64,000 nt of DNA, taken from DATGSL01 sp964645585. GTDB lineage: Bacteria; Verrucomicrobiota; Verrucomicrobiia; Opitutales; T3Sed10-336. A program made the translations under genes and the position numbers. The DNA lies in NCBI GenBank assembly GCA_964645585.1, contig CAZYAN010000009.1, positions 24,197 through 88,196 of the forward strand, written 5' to 3'. Of the stretch, positions 1 through 11,500 are shown in pieces; the stretch's first letter is position 1, and every line of letters begins with the position of its first letter. Under the pieces are notes generated by a model, which was not told the origin of the DNA, searched no databases, and worked only from the letters and a program-made list of their open reading frames with translations.

Positions 1-642
1 GCCGCCCGTCGTGCTCCCGTCAGCACTCACCAGATCGTCCAGGTTGAAAAACGCCTGATTCGGACCAGCCCCGTCGCCAATCACCGCGGCAAGTCCGTAC
101 GGCGACGATGGCGTCTTCAGCAACAGCGCTCGCCCCGCCAGATCGTCCCTCGAAAACTCGACGAGCAATTGTCGCGATCCCGCCACAAACCCGGTCTTGT
201 CCGTGGTCCGTACCGAAGGCAATGGTGCCGCATCCGGCAATATCCGTCCCGGTCCCGGCACCGCAAGCGGGGTCTCGTTCACCTGAAAATAATAGGTTGT
301 CCCCGGCTCGCACCCGCTCACCCGCACGAGCATCGACCCGCTCTCTGCCATCCCTTGTTCCAGCGATCGCCGCACACCGCGAGCAATGTATCCTTCCGGC
401 AAATACAAATCACCCGTATGCAGCGGAAATGCCTCAATCCGCAAATTGCCGGTGATCTCTATACTTCCACCCTCGTCCGAAAAAACGGAGATCCCCGGCG
501 TCGCCGCACTCGGTGCCTGCCACAAAACGGAAAATCCATCCGGACTGACCTGCACTACGTGCGGTTCCTCGCCATAAACAGCAACCGCGGCAATCGTCGC
601 CAGCCAAACCGGAAGCAGCCATCTTCCAAAAGTTCTTCTCAT
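1..642 (-). CDS. secreted FN3-like protein, 3' end outside window
   Basis: The first 214 codons of an open frame run off the left edge of the window. The ATG at 642 is chosen because GAGGTGAAAG lies just upstream, and this site overlaps the stop codon of the preceding rhodanese-like gene. The product opens with a signal peptide (MRRTFGRWLLPVWLATIAAV, then AVYGEE). Next comes a beta-rich segment with HVVQVSPDGFSVLWQAP and, around residues 110-125, PGTTYYFQVNETP, both typical of fibronectin type III-like folds. The gene is the last visible member of the minus-strand exported-protein operon, five bases after the rhodanese-like gene, so it is probably co-translated with it. No catalytic motif is seen in the visible part, and the function is unknown. 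Confidence 0.72.
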   Translation of the reverse strand, partial: MRRTFGRWLLPVWLATIAAVAVYGEEPHVVQVSPDGFSVLWQAPSAATPGISVFSDEGGSIEITGNLRIEAFPLHTGDLYLPEGYIARGVRRSLEQGMAESGSMLVRVSGCEPGTTYYFQVNETPLAVPGPGRILPDAAPLPSVRTTDKTGFVAGSRQLLVEFSRDDLAGRALLLKTPSSPYGLAAVIGDGAGPNQAFFNLDDLVSADGSTTGG

Positions 643-647
643 AACTT

Positions 648-1586
648 TCACCTCAGGGATTCACTTCCGCCCAGAACCTCGGCCTCCAACAAATCCAGCT
701 CCGCCTGGAGGTCCGCGTCGTCACCGAGTCGCCGGTAAAACGAACCGCCCCAGCGGCCGGTTCCCGAACGGCCCCCGTGACGCAGAATCTCCTCGCCTCC
801 AGCCAGAATCACGACACGTCGATTGCCCGACGCCCGGATCAGTTCCGCCATCCGCTCCGCTCGGCCGTCACCGCTGTCAATCAAAACCAGCAATCCGTCC
901 TCGGGCCCAATTCCTTCGAGCGCACCGAGGCTTGTCGGTTTCGCGGCGGTCTCTCCGGCCGGGCCGTCCGCGAAAGCCACCCGGCGAACTTCCGGCTTCG
1001 GAACATCCAGAACGCGTGCCTCCGGGAACACCGACCGGAGATCAGTCAATTCCGGCAAACTTGACGCGACCCGGACCGGTCCCGGTTCGCTCGCCGGCTC
1101 ACTCACCGGGGGTGCCTCGCGCAAATCCACCAGCACCGCCTCTCGCTGCGCCTTCGCCAACTGCTGGTACGTAATATACGGAAGGTGCTCGACCGTCATT
1201 CCCGCCGGGCGAGTCGTCGGCAGCGCGGCCGATTCCCATGCCGCAATTCCGCCCGCCAACACGCGTGCGCGGATTCCTTCCTTTTGGTCCAGCAGCAGCA
1301 TCGCCCCTTCACCCGAAACTCGCCCGAGCCCGTCTCCGTACACCACCACTTCGCCGAGCGGAGGCAGGCCGCGGCGCGCGATCGCCGGCAATGCCACGTG
1401 AATCGCCCCCGGCAAATGCCCTTCCGCGTACTCACGCTCGGTCCGCGCATCGATCAGCGTCAGCTTGTTCCCTTCTTCGAGCTCCCGGGCCAAATCGGCC
1501 GCCGTCACCATTCCCGCACCGTAACCATTCGCTCCGGCCGCAGCGATGCCGGCCGCCATCCAGATCCAAATTCTTTTCACAACCAT
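648..1586 (-). CDS. secreted double rhodanese-like protein lacking catalytic cysteines
   Basis: The ATG start is preceded by AGAGG at a good distance. The 312-residue product begins with a signal peptide (VVKRIWIWMAAGIAAAGANGYGA). Residues about 25-130 form a rhodanese-like domain with the usual LIDARTEREYAEGHLPGAIHV and LAGGIAAWE motifs. Residues about 135-290 look like a second, more degenerate rhodanese fold with VLVDLREAPP and VVILAGGEEIL. The active-site loops, where rhodaneses carry Cys, read VVVYGDGLGR and VLIDSGDGRAE. There is no cysteine anywhere in the protein, so sulfur transfer by the normal mechanism is not possible and a binding or structural role is more likely. It sits 13 bases after the TolB/FlgD-type gene and 5 bases before the FN3-like gene. 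Confidence 0.8.
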   Translation of the reverse strand: MVVKRIWIWMAAGIAAAGANGYGAGMVTAADLARELEEGNKLTLIDARTEREYAEGHLPGAIHVALPAIARRGLPPLGEVVVYGDGLGRVSGEGAMLLLDQKEGIRARVLAGGIAAWESAALPTTRPAGMTVEHLPYITYQQLAKAQREAVLVDLREAPPVSEPASEPGPVRVASSLPELTDLRSVFPEARVLDVPKPEVRRVAFADGPAGETAAKPTSLGALEGIGPEDGLLVLIDSGDGRAERMAELIRASGNRRVVILAGGEEILRHGGRSGTGRWGGSFYRRLGDDADLQAELDLLEAEVLGGSESLR

Positions 1587-1599
1587 GTCGCGAAACCTC

Positions 1600-4500
1600 T
1601 TAAAGTTCGGGCCGCCATCCGGTCACCGGTTCGACCATGTCTACAAAAATTACCGCCACTTCAGGAATCGGAAAATCCGGCCCGGTCAGCAAACCGTTCC
1701 GCACTTCAATCGTCTTCCAAAATCCCGACGCCGCATCCAGCATCCGCAGGGCACGCACGTTCTCTGCACCGAGCTGACGCGCCATCCGGTGCGCCGTATA
1801 GCCTGCCGGGAAACCGGCATAGCCGAGACTCGTCACCCCGTCGCTAAGATCGATTTCTCCCGAAACCGTTCCCAGATCGAGGATCCGCCCTTCATCGAAA
1901 GAGACCCACAAGAATCCGCCTTCCTGGAGCGTGAAATTCTCACCGCTCGCCGCACCGCCTTCCCAGCTCGCCCGCTCGATCTCGACCGCGGGCAGCAAGT
2001 TCGACACGCGCTCGATCGCCACAACGCCCGCCCGATCCTGCCACGCTTCAAGCAAATTAAACGCGTCTCCATAGCGATCCGCCAAGGCCGCGGTCACAAC
2101 CACCGCGTTGTTGTTGTCGAACACCTGCTGCAACGCGGGAATTCCCGCAGTGCGAATCTCCTCGCCGCCATCGGTCGTTTCCTGCCAGACCAGCTGACCG
2201 GCCGCCAGCACCGGACGCGTCTTCGCCGAGATCGTATTCGTCAGCGGAGCCACCCGAAGATTATCCAGGCTCAGCAGCCGGATGTTGCTCAAATTCGCCC
2301 CGACCGAATCTTCCTCCATCACGACCCAATGGCCAAGCAGGAACGGACGCGTCTCGTTCTCCGGCGAATTCGTCAGGCGGGTTTCCGTTCCCCGCAGCAA
2401 ATCCATCCCGTACAGCTCCAGTTGCGTGTGACGGTTGTCCTGCCACACAATCCAGTTTCCAAAAATTTTCGGATGATACTGGCCGTCCGTGTTGTCGGTG
2501 ATCCGGCGCGTTTCCCCGGTTTCCAAATCCGCGAAGTAGATTTCGCCCGGCCCAACATCCCGATGGTCCTGCCAAACGATCCGTCCGGCATGAATATCCA
2601 GATCCTGCTGATTCTCGGTGCTCGGATTCACCAGGAAGTTTTCGCCGGTCAAAATGTTAATCGCCCGGATCTGCCACGGCGCCTGACTGTCGTTCACCGG
2701 CCGGCTCTGGAAGGCGATCCATGGCCAATCGATTACCGGCTTGATATCATTTCGTTCCGGACTGCTCGTTACGCGCGATGCCGGCGCGAATGTATTCAAA
2801 TCCCGGATCCAAATATCCCAGGCGCCATTCTCGCGCCGTCCCTGCCAGACGACATAACGTCCGTCGGTATACGGATTCTCCTGGGCGGCCGACCCGGTTG
2901 TGATCGGCTGCACCGGTGCCGACGGCGCAGTCAAACGGCGTCCGACAATGTTCCACGATCCTTCTGCCCGGTCCTGCCAGACGACCCAGTCGCCCCGCGC
3001 GTGCGGTCCGGCAGCGCCCCGGCTCGCGTCCGCAACGGTCGCTTCCCCCGCCGCCAGATTCTGCACCTGAACCAGCTTAGACGCGTGCGCCACGTTCCCG
3101 AGACTGTCCACCAATCGGACGCGCACCACATACCAGCCGGCCGGCGCCAAATTTCCGGCGTCATCCCGGCCGTCCCACAAGAAGCGGACCGTTTGACCCT
3201 GCACGCCAGGGAACGTCGCCGATCGTACCAAGGTCAAACGCGAAAAATCCGAACCGTATTCAGGATCGACAACCCAAGTAACCGTCGTTGCGTTCTCCGC
3301 CTCCTGCCATTCATCCCCGGTTTTCCCGATCAGCGAAACCGTCTGTGTGCCGGGCGTGAGCGCCGACAGCGAGATCGGCTCCGTCAATGGCGCTTCCGCC
3401 CGGAAATATCCGCCGTTGATCGTCCAGCGATATAGATCCGCGCCCGCCGACTCCACCGTCAACGTCACCGACCGCGCCGCGGTTGGACTCGGCGGAACTC
3501 CGGCCACGGAAAACGCCGGCGCCGAAGCGTCCACCTTCCACGTAACCTCCAGCGCCTCGCTTTCGGGCAAATACCCGCCGTGTATCGAACGGCCCAATAC
3601 GGCCACCGTCACATCCCCTGACAATCCGTCCAGGACGAGCTTCTCAGCAACCGGCCGTTCCTCGGACCACGTGCCCCCATTCAGCCGGTAACGGTAAAAA
3701 TCGACGTGACTGCCGCTCACCGTCAAACTGGCCGATCCCGATGGCGCCGGCGACGGGGGCACTCCGGCGATCGTCGGCCAAGCGATCACGCCCGCGAAGA
3801 TATCGATTTGCGCATCGACCGCGACCGCGCCTGGGGCCGCGGTCACCGAAATCTCCGCTCCGTCCGGACGTACCGACAGCGTTTCTCCGCTGTGCAGCAG
3901 CGAAACTTCCTCCGAATCGAAGTCCGCGATTAAACCGGCCTCACCCGGCAAAACCACAATCGCCGTTTTCTCCGCTTCCCGGTTCCCCGCGATATCCTCC
4001 GCGTAATACGTGATCTGGTGTTCGCCTGGTTCACGGATCGTAAACGGCAAAGCCGGACGGAAGGCTTCGTCACCGATTTTATAATACATGCTCACCGGAC
4101 TTTCATCTTCCGCGATAAAGAAGATTTCCGTCTCCCGGTTCACATAATATTTTCCGTCGGCCTCAAAGACTTCGCCGGCAAAATGGATTTCCGTAACCGG
4201 TGGTTCGTTGTCGAGCCCGGATTCTTTGTACTCGACCGTGTATTCGTAGGTCGCGCCGAGATCGACGAGGTCGAACAGATTCAAGTAGGTCAGCTTTCGG
4301 TTGCTGCCCGGTTCATAACGGATATTCGTCCAGACGTTCCGCCCGTTGATCACTTTTCCATCGGAGCGAACAACTCGCTCAATCGCGAAACGCGCCTGCC
4401 CCGGATCGTCGATGCGCACAAATCCCCATCCTTCAAAATCAGCAGTCACGTCCATCGTAAACTTCCGGTCCGGTCCGATTCCCGACGTGACAGTGACCTG

Positions 4501-5580
4501 CGTTAAATGATTCACCGGCGTCACATTCCCTTCGCTTTCATACATCGCGTCGGGAATCAGGGCCTCATTCCGGTCGGTCACCGCGAGGAAATCGAGAATC
4601 CCGTCGCGTCCAGGCTGGTCATTGATCACTTCACGCACAATAAAGTGCGCGTCGATCGAACGGATGACCGAAGTCTCCATCCCGCCCAATTCCGATGAGT
4701 GCGTATACGATGCCTTGAAATCGATAAATTCGCCGGAAAGCGACGTAATCATATCCCAGGCGCCTTTCTTCGTTTCGCCTGGATAAATATCGCCTAGATC
4801 GACCAGCAAACTCGCCCGGTCGAGCGGACTGTCCATCACCCGGGCACCCAGCAAACGCGCAACCAGCAACAGCCCTTGGTTGTTCTCGACAATCCGCGGC
4901 TGCTGCGAATCAATCTTCAAGCTCCGCGCGATCCCGTAACCGGTGTTCTTTACCAAGACTCCCAGCGTAAACGGAATCGGGCTTTCCACTTCCGGCGTGA
5001 ACGGATCATCGGCCTGAACGTCACGCGGCATAAAATAAGTGATTTCCAGCTCCGGCTCCGGATAGACCGAAATTGTTTCCGGAATCGCGAACATGTTGTC
5101 TTCCGGAATCTCCACACCCGCGACTTTTCCGCTCATGTTGACTCCGACCAAATATTCCTTTCCGCGCGGATCCGTCCCGCCCGCGCCGATCTTCGGAATA
5201 ATAAACCAGCGTATCTGCGCCGTCTTCGTCGGTCCAATCACGCCATCACCATCAATCCGGTTGATGTCGCGCAATCCGAGCTGTCGCACAAAAAACATGT
5301 CGGAAACGTCCGTGCCTTCCTCATCGTCCGGATCGTAGAAAACGAGGCTGGCGTAGAAATCCGTGATCGGATCCTCGCTTTCATTGTTGGTGATTTCGAG
5401 CGTCGCTTCGAATCCCATCCGCTCGATGGTCAGCTCCTGCAGGATCTCGATCTTAGCAGTCGCGCAAATTCCCTGAAATTGCTGCTGCGCCGCCGCCGGC
5501 ACCGCAAGTGCCGCCAGCATCACAGCCGCCGCGGCACCCCGGCAGATCCGCTCGATTGGTTTCATCAAAAATCGCTTCAC
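1600..5580 (-). CDS. secreted protein with FlgD-like Ig and TolB-type propeller repeats
   Basis: This 1,326-residue exported protein has a signal peptide ending near AVPAAAQQQ. The first ~470 residues are beta-rich with no family recognised. Ig-like segments follow (about 470-790, including a HYR-like AGNREAEKTAIVVLPG). A FlgD-like Ig lies near 795-850 (FLWDGRDDAGNLAPAGWYVV). From about 860 to 1135 there are about seven TolB/WD-like blades with recurring VVWQD or IVWQDNR strands. The C-terminal ~150 residues are unassigned. The GTG start at 5580 overlaps the giant gene's TGA (GTGA), implying translational coupling. An ATG five codons later (5565) is an alternative start. No catalytic signature is seen, so a scaffold or surface-binding partner of the giant protein is inferred. 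Confidence 0.82.
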   Translation of the reverse strand: MKRFLMKPIERICRGAAAAVMLAALAVPAAAQQQFQGICATAKIEILQELTIERMGFEATLEITNNESEDPITDFYASLVFYDPDDEEGTDVSDMFFVRQLGLRDINRIDGDGVIGPTKTAQIRWFIIPKIGAGGTDPRGKEYLVGVNMSGKVAGVEIPEDNMFAIPETISVYPEPELEITYFMPRDVQADDPFTPEVESPIPFTLGVLVKNTGYGIARSLKIDSQQPRIVENNQGLLLVARLLGARVMDSPLDRASLLVDLGDIYPGETKKGAWDMITSLSGEFIDFKASYTHSSELGGMETSVIRSIDAHFIVREVINDQPGRDGILDFLAVTDRNEALIPDAMYESEGNVTPVNHLTQVTVTSGIGPDRKFTMDVTADFEGWGFVRIDDPGQARFAIERVVRSDGKVINGRNVWTNIRYEPGSNRKLTYLNLFDLVDLGATYEYTVEYKESGLDNEPPVTEIHFAGEVFEADGKYYVNRETEIFFIAEDESPVSMYYKIGDEAFRPALPFTIREPGEHQITYYAEDIAGNREAEKTAIVVLPGEAGLIADFDSEEVSLLHSGETLSVRPDGAEISVTAAPGAVAVDAQIDIFAGVIAWPTIAGVPPSPAPSGSASLTVSGSHVDFYRYRLNGGTWSEERPVAEKLVLDGLSGDVTVAVLGRSIHGGYLPESEALEVTWKVDASAPAFSVAGVPPSPTAARSVTLTVESAGADLYRWTINGGYFRAEAPLTEPISLSALTPGTQTVSLIGKTGDEWQEAENATTVTWVVDPEYGSDFSRLTLVRSATFPGVQGQTVRFLWDGRDDAGNLAPAGWYVVRVRLVDSLGNVAHASKLVQVQNLAAGEATVADASRGAAGPHARGDWVVWQDRAEGSWNIVGRRLTAPSAPVQPITTGSAAQENPYTDGRYVVWQGRRENGAWDIWIRDLNTFAPASRVTSSPERNDIKPVIDWPWIAFQSRPVNDSQAPWQIRAINILTGENFLVNPSTENQQDLDIHAGRIVWQDHRDVGPGEIYFADLETGETRRITDNTDGQYHPKIFGNWIVWQDNRHTQLELYGMDLLRGTETRLTNSPENETRPFLLGHWVVMEEDSVGANLSNIRLLSLDNLRVAPLTNTISAKTRPVLAAGQLVWQETTDGGEEIRTAGIPALQQVFDNNNAVVVTAALADRYGDAFNLLEAWQDRAGVVAIERVSNLLPAVEIERASWEGGAASGENFTLQEGGFLWVSFDEGRILDLGTVSGEIDLSDGVTSLGYAGFPAGYTAHRMARQLGAENVRALRMLDAASGFWKTIEVRNGLLTGPDFPIPEVAVIFVDMVEPVTGWRPEL

Positions 5581-8500
5581 GGCTCGATCCCCATTTCAAC
5601 AAATGCTTCAAACAATTCCGTGCCGGGCGCTCCGCACTCGTGCTCCAGCAAGATGCCGCCTGCATAGAAAACGCCGTCGTCTTCCATGTGCAGCGTGTAA
5701 ACCGTCTCCCGCTCGGGAAGCTCCGCCACGCGCGTAACCTTCCAGAGCCGGCCGTCGTCTCCGTGCAGCCAGTCGCCAGCCTCCACGTTGACCGCGGCAG
5801 TCCAGCCGGTGCCGTCCACCCAGATTCGGTGATCGTTCGTCACCTTCAACGAGCTCCCCGCGCCGCCGAAGACCGGTTCATAAAAGATCTCCCGGACCTT
5901 GGCGGATTCGCGCGTCCGAATCTCAGCCACCGGATTGCCGATTCCCGAACCCGAGAACAACCGGTCGCCCACCGCCAGCTCGTCGATTCGCCGCACAGAG
6001 CCGTCCGCCAACGTCACCAGAGTTTCTCCCGTCACACAGGCGGCCGCCGTCATCGGCCAGCTTCCGCCGCCGCCCCAGACGGTTCCGCCTCCTCCGCCGC
6101 TCGGGAGCGGCCTGCCGGTGATCTGGCCTTCCGGCAACTGGGCCAGCGCACACGCGAGTCCCTTGATGATGGTGTTAGCGATACAAACCGCCTTCACAAC
6201 TTTGATCTTTTTCAGGATCTTTCCACTGACGCCTTTGCACGCGAAGTCCAGCAACTTGTCGATGTTGATCGTCGCTGACGCGCCCGGGTAATAACTCGCC
6301 CCATCCGGGCATTCCGACTCGCCCCGCGCAAGCAGCGTCAAGGTAACATCGCCATACTTGAAATTCTTATAACAATCGATCGCGTCGCCCAGACTCCCGC
6401 CGCCTTCGCCCATCGCGACGCGCCCGCCGCCACCGCCCGCAGCCAGTTCCTCCTCGGTCCCGAAATACTCCACTCGGGTCGGAATCAAGATCGTTTCCTG
6501 CGCCCGGATCTCGGGAATATAGGTGATCAATGGCGTCAACTCCGCGGACTCGACTCGCTTTCCGAAGATTTCCGCGTCAAATACGCTGATCAATCCTTCA
6601 TTCCTCACCTCGAACATCACCGTGCCGACAAACCCCGGCTCGACTTCGCTCAAGGTAACGTTCTGCGGCGTCATCACCAGCACCGGCACCGGCACCCGCG
6701 TCTGGAACGTCTGCTCAATTTTAATCTCGTAACGGTCGGTATACGGAACGGGAACGACCGAGAAATTGACCGTCACCATGCTGCGGTCCAAACGGGTCTC
6801 GACCGTCGTCGTCTCGTCCGGACTGACCCGCACGATTCCGGTCGTTCCAGAATGCCCGGCCGCCGTCACCCGCCACGACCAGTCGCCTTCCATCAAATCC
6901 GGAACCACAACTTCCCCTTCCGCGTCAGTCTCAAACGGTCCGGCCTCGATGCCCAGCAGTGCGTTTCTCATGAGAACCGTCGCGTTCGGCACCGGCAGCA
7001 CAAGAACGTTATCGACCAGGAATTGCACGGATCCGGTCTGCGACGAGGTGATCCGCGTAAAAATATTCAAATGAAAATCGCTCACCGTATTTCCGCCCCG
7101 GATCGTGATCGTATCGTTGTAGAATCCTTGATCCAGACTCGACGGCGGCGTCAGCACGACTGAGAAGGTAAACGTTTCGCCGACTTCCAAATCCGGCAAA
7201 AGCACCGTCCCGTCCGGCTCCATCGGCAAATTCACCGTCATCCACGAATATTCCGCCGGCAGGATCATCACCGCATCCTCCAGCGTCCGCAGCCCGCGGT
7301 TCTCAATCGTCACTTCGCGGCTGAAAATCTCGCCGCGATTCAGGCTCGCCTGTACGTAACCAACCCTCGGGCTCGGGACCGCAAGGATCGGATTCGCCGC
7401 GAGCAAACTTACCTCTCCCGTAAACAGGGCCGACGCGCCTTCCGCCGAAACCAGGCGGAACTCCACCAGCGCATGATCTGGCGATTCCAATTCCGCCTGC
7501 AAACGCAGCTTCACGGTCCGCCGCTGACCGCCCGCCGCCAGGCTGGGAACCGCCTCCACGAGCGACCCCGTCAGCGCTTCGGTCGCCACTTTCTCGCCGT
7601 CAATGACTTCGAACGCCGAAAATTCCAGAGCGAAATCCGTAAGCGGCAGATCACCCGGATTGATCAACCCGATGCTGAAATCGAGCGTGTCGTTCTTCGA
7701 CATCCGTATTGTGCCCCGCGCCGGAGCACTGTAAACCCGGTAGAACTGGAACGCTGTTTGATCCAGCCGGTCGACCACGTCCGGATGCGCCGCCCATACC
7801 TGGAAACTTCCTCCAAGACCCGCAGTCGGCCGGTATTCAAAGGCATAATTTCCGTTGGCGTCTGTGGTCGTTTCCTCAAACCAGTGGATGCCGCGCGTCG
7901 AGAAACCGATGTGCAACGGCACCTCCGGCACCGGCAAGCCTGTCTCCCGGTCCAGCGCCTGGCCCGTCAAAATCACCGTGTCGTCATCCGCGTACAGCGC
8001 CTTGTCCGACATCGATGTCCCGTAATAGGGGGTCTGCGTCAGCCCCGAACTCATCATGCCAACGAGCGGACCCGACACGCGCTCCTCGGCTGTCCCGATC
8101 GCGTGATATATCTTCGCCAGCTCGGCCTGCAGAATCGCGCCGCCGCCTTCACCCAGCACTTCCGGTATCAATACATCGGGTACGGTGACCGTCCGCGACT
8201 CGCCCGGCTGCAGCCGCCAGAATCCAGTTCCGTCCGGTGCGAAAATCAAGCCAGGCACAAGCGACGCGAAACTGGTCCGGCTCATCTCGACTCCCTGCGG
8301 ATTCAAGACCGCAATCGACAGATCGCCCGGCTCGGCCCCGCCCTCGCGAATCAGCACGACGTCCATGTCCGCGTAGCCGCGATTGAAAACCGTGACGGTG
8401 AACTCGTTCAAACCGCCAGCCAGCGGCGCCGACGGCGTCGTCACACTCATCATCAGTCCCGGTGACGTCACCGCGTTATAAGAAACCGTCCGGCGGTAAA

Positions 8501-11500
8501 TGGCCTGACTCCCGCCGTCGTCCACCTGCTGCAAAGCCTCGATCTCGAACAGCCGTGCCCCCGCCGAATGGCTCACGCCCGGAAACACCAGCGTCTCGAC
8601 AGCGCTCTCCCCGCTCAAAACGAATGCGTTGATCGCCTTCCGGATCGAAACTTCCGGCTCCTCACTCGAAGTTCTCCGCAAGCCAATCTCGTGCAGTGAC
8701 CAGCCCTGGGCTCCCGCCAAGTTCGTTGCACTGACTTCGTAACGATCGAAATACACCGCTCGCATCGGCTGGTCGGCCCCGTCATTCCCGGGATTAAATC
8801 GCGCCGACAATTCGATCGGATAAACGGTCAGCGCACGCGCGGCGCTCTCTTGCCCAGAAGCGTTCACCGTGCGAACCGCGTAACTCACAGGTTCGGTCCC
8901 AATCGTCAGCGTGTCCTGATACAGGGTGCCAACAACCGGTATCGTGTTCCGTTTCGCTCCGTTCCGGTAGATGTTTACCCCGACAGCAGTCGGATCCGGC
9001 GAATTCCATTGCAACAACGGAGCGAAGCCATCCTCAACCGTCACTCGCAAGCTCGTCACCGCGCCCACATGCAATTCGAGCGTTGCCGAATCGCTCAGGT
9101 TTTCGTTTCCGACCGCATCGACGGCAGCCACGGCGTACGTGATCTCCCCGCGCGGCGGCGAATCGTTGATTTCTCCCGCCGAGCTAACGGTCCGGATCAC
9201 CGTTCCATTTCGGTAAACCCGGTACGCCGCCGGAACTTCTTCCTCCGCAGGCGCCTCCCACGAAACCCGGATTCCCGTCACTCCTAAACTCGCGGCCAAA
9301 TTCAGCGGTTTGCCCGGAGGTGTCCGGTCCGACACGCCCGGCACTTCATTCGACGCCGCACTTTCCGACGAAAACCGGCTCGCGGTTATCGAATACAGAT
9401 ACGTCCCATCCGCTGGGGGCAAATCGACAAATTCCGTCGCCGTCACGCCGGCCGCCAGCAATTCGCCCGCCTCAAGGCTTCCGTCCTCGCGACGAAAAAC
9501 CGCGTATTCTTCCGCTCCGCTGGCCGCGTCCCATTCCAAGCGAATCTCACCGCCAGCAAGCGAAGTCGTCCGCAAGCCGACCGGAACCGGCGGCGGCTCC
9601 GGCAAGGCTGTCGTGTAAATTTCAATTTCAGCGCCGTCGGCGATTACGGTTCCTTCGTTGCCCAGCGCGTCTACCGTCTCCAGGAAAAACTCCCCGAAGC
9701 CCGAGCCCATCGCCGGCGTCAGCGTCAACGTTCCGCTCCAGCTCGCTCCTTCCCCAGTCAGCGCAATGGCGAGATTCTGACCGTCCGGCGCCCGAAAACT
9801 TAACTCCGGTGTCATCCCGGCCGGAACCGGCTTGCTCAGCGCCAAACCGACTTCCATCGTCACGTCCGCCAAAACCTGAACGGGAACTGCACGGTCGATC
9901 GTCACCACGCCGGTCGGGCGCGTCAGATCGAAAACCAAGGCCGGTCCGGCCGGTGTTCCAACGAATTCATTGCCGACTAAATCCCGGCCGGATACTCGGA
10001 CTTCCGCCACGCCGCTCGAAGCCGACAGCGGCGACACTGGGAAGGTCCCTTGATACACCAGTTGCGAAACCTGGCTCAGTGTCACCGTGATCGGACTGCT
10101 CGCACCTTGCGCGCGCAGGGTCAGCATCGGCGTTGCCGCAAGCGGTTCATCGGCCGTCAAACTGATCGTCAGCGTCCCCGGGCCGACCGGCGAGGCGTGG
10201 CTGTAAGAAATCGTAAACGCAGGCGGCGAAGTGTCGTAGTCGACTTCCCGAAGGTTTGAAATCGGGCTCATGTTCCCCGCGTTATCGACCCCGACCACCG
10301 CGAAGAAGTAAATCCCGGTCGGCAGGCCGTCCACCGTGTAGTCCATGGCGAACCCGGCTTCGGCTTGCCCGCTCGCCTCTTCCGCGGCCGAGAACGGCTC
10401 CTCATCCCAAAGGAGACGGAAGGTCGCCGCCCGCTTGCCGTCCGGCTGGTAGCGCCAGGTGAATGAAACCCCTTCGCTCGGCGAGAAAACCGGCTCTTCC
10501 AAAATCACCGACGCCGGCGGCCCCGTGTCCCGCTCAACCGTCACGGGCAGTGACGAGCCGCTGCCCAAATCGTCAAACGCAATCACCGAGAACTCATTAC
10601 TTCCTTCCACCAACTCCACATCGGCGAAGGCAAACCGTCCGTCCGCACCCACCTCGGCCGTCGCCATCGGAACCCCGTTCCGCGTCAGTCGAACCGAGAC
10701 AGAGGCTTCCGCCGTGCCCTCGACATCGACCGTGTCCGCGTTCGTCAAGAAACCATCCGCCGGCGAGGTGATCCGCGGAGCGGCGGGCGGTGTCGGCTGC
10801 ACCGTCACATTGTGCTCGCGCGTCGCTACGCGTCCGCCATTGTCCGTCGCGCGCAGCATCACCCGGTAGATGCCCGGACTCAATCCCTGCGGATTCCATT
10901 GGCCAGACAAATTGCCGCCGCTCGCGGTCAGCACCGGAACGCCATTGACCAAAAACTCGATCGATGCCACACCGAGGACCGCGGTTGCACTGCCGGTAAC
11001 CTCGGTCGGACGAGTCACCAGTTGGCCTTCGCTCAGATTGAATTCGGCGATCGCAGGCCCGTCTGTCACGTATTCAATCGGGAATGACACCGCCGGACTG
11101 GTCTCGCCCGACACGCTTTGGAATTGAACAAAGACCGTTTTCAGCCCACCGGATGGCGACAATTCAAACGTCACATCATACGGATAAGCGGTGTAAATAT
11201 CGCTCTCATCCTGCACCGGAACGTCTTGGAAGAAGGTTCCGCTAAAGGTCGAGTCTTCACTGATCCGGTAAGCGACCGCATTCGGCGAAGCCAGTGTCAC
11301 GCCCAGGTTCCGCGTTCCCGTTTGCGAAATTCCACCCGCGGCTGCAGCAGCAGGAGCCAGAACCGGCTCCTGCACCAGCGGATTCGCCGCGTCCACATTG
11401 CCTTCCAGCCCCGCTTCAATCTCCGGGGCCAGACTCGTCCCCCACCAGTTCCCTTGGGCAGTCAATGTCGATCCGGTTTCCGCCCGCGCATTCACTCCAT

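Noticed and set aside
1546..3435. long plus-strand frame of 629 codons
   Set aside because: It is antisense to the TolB/FlgD gene, is Arg/Pro-rich without motifs, and reflects GC bias of the real frame.
5580..5633. toxin domain after the Hint domain
   Set aside because: Only about 18 residues remain before the stop, too short for a toxin.
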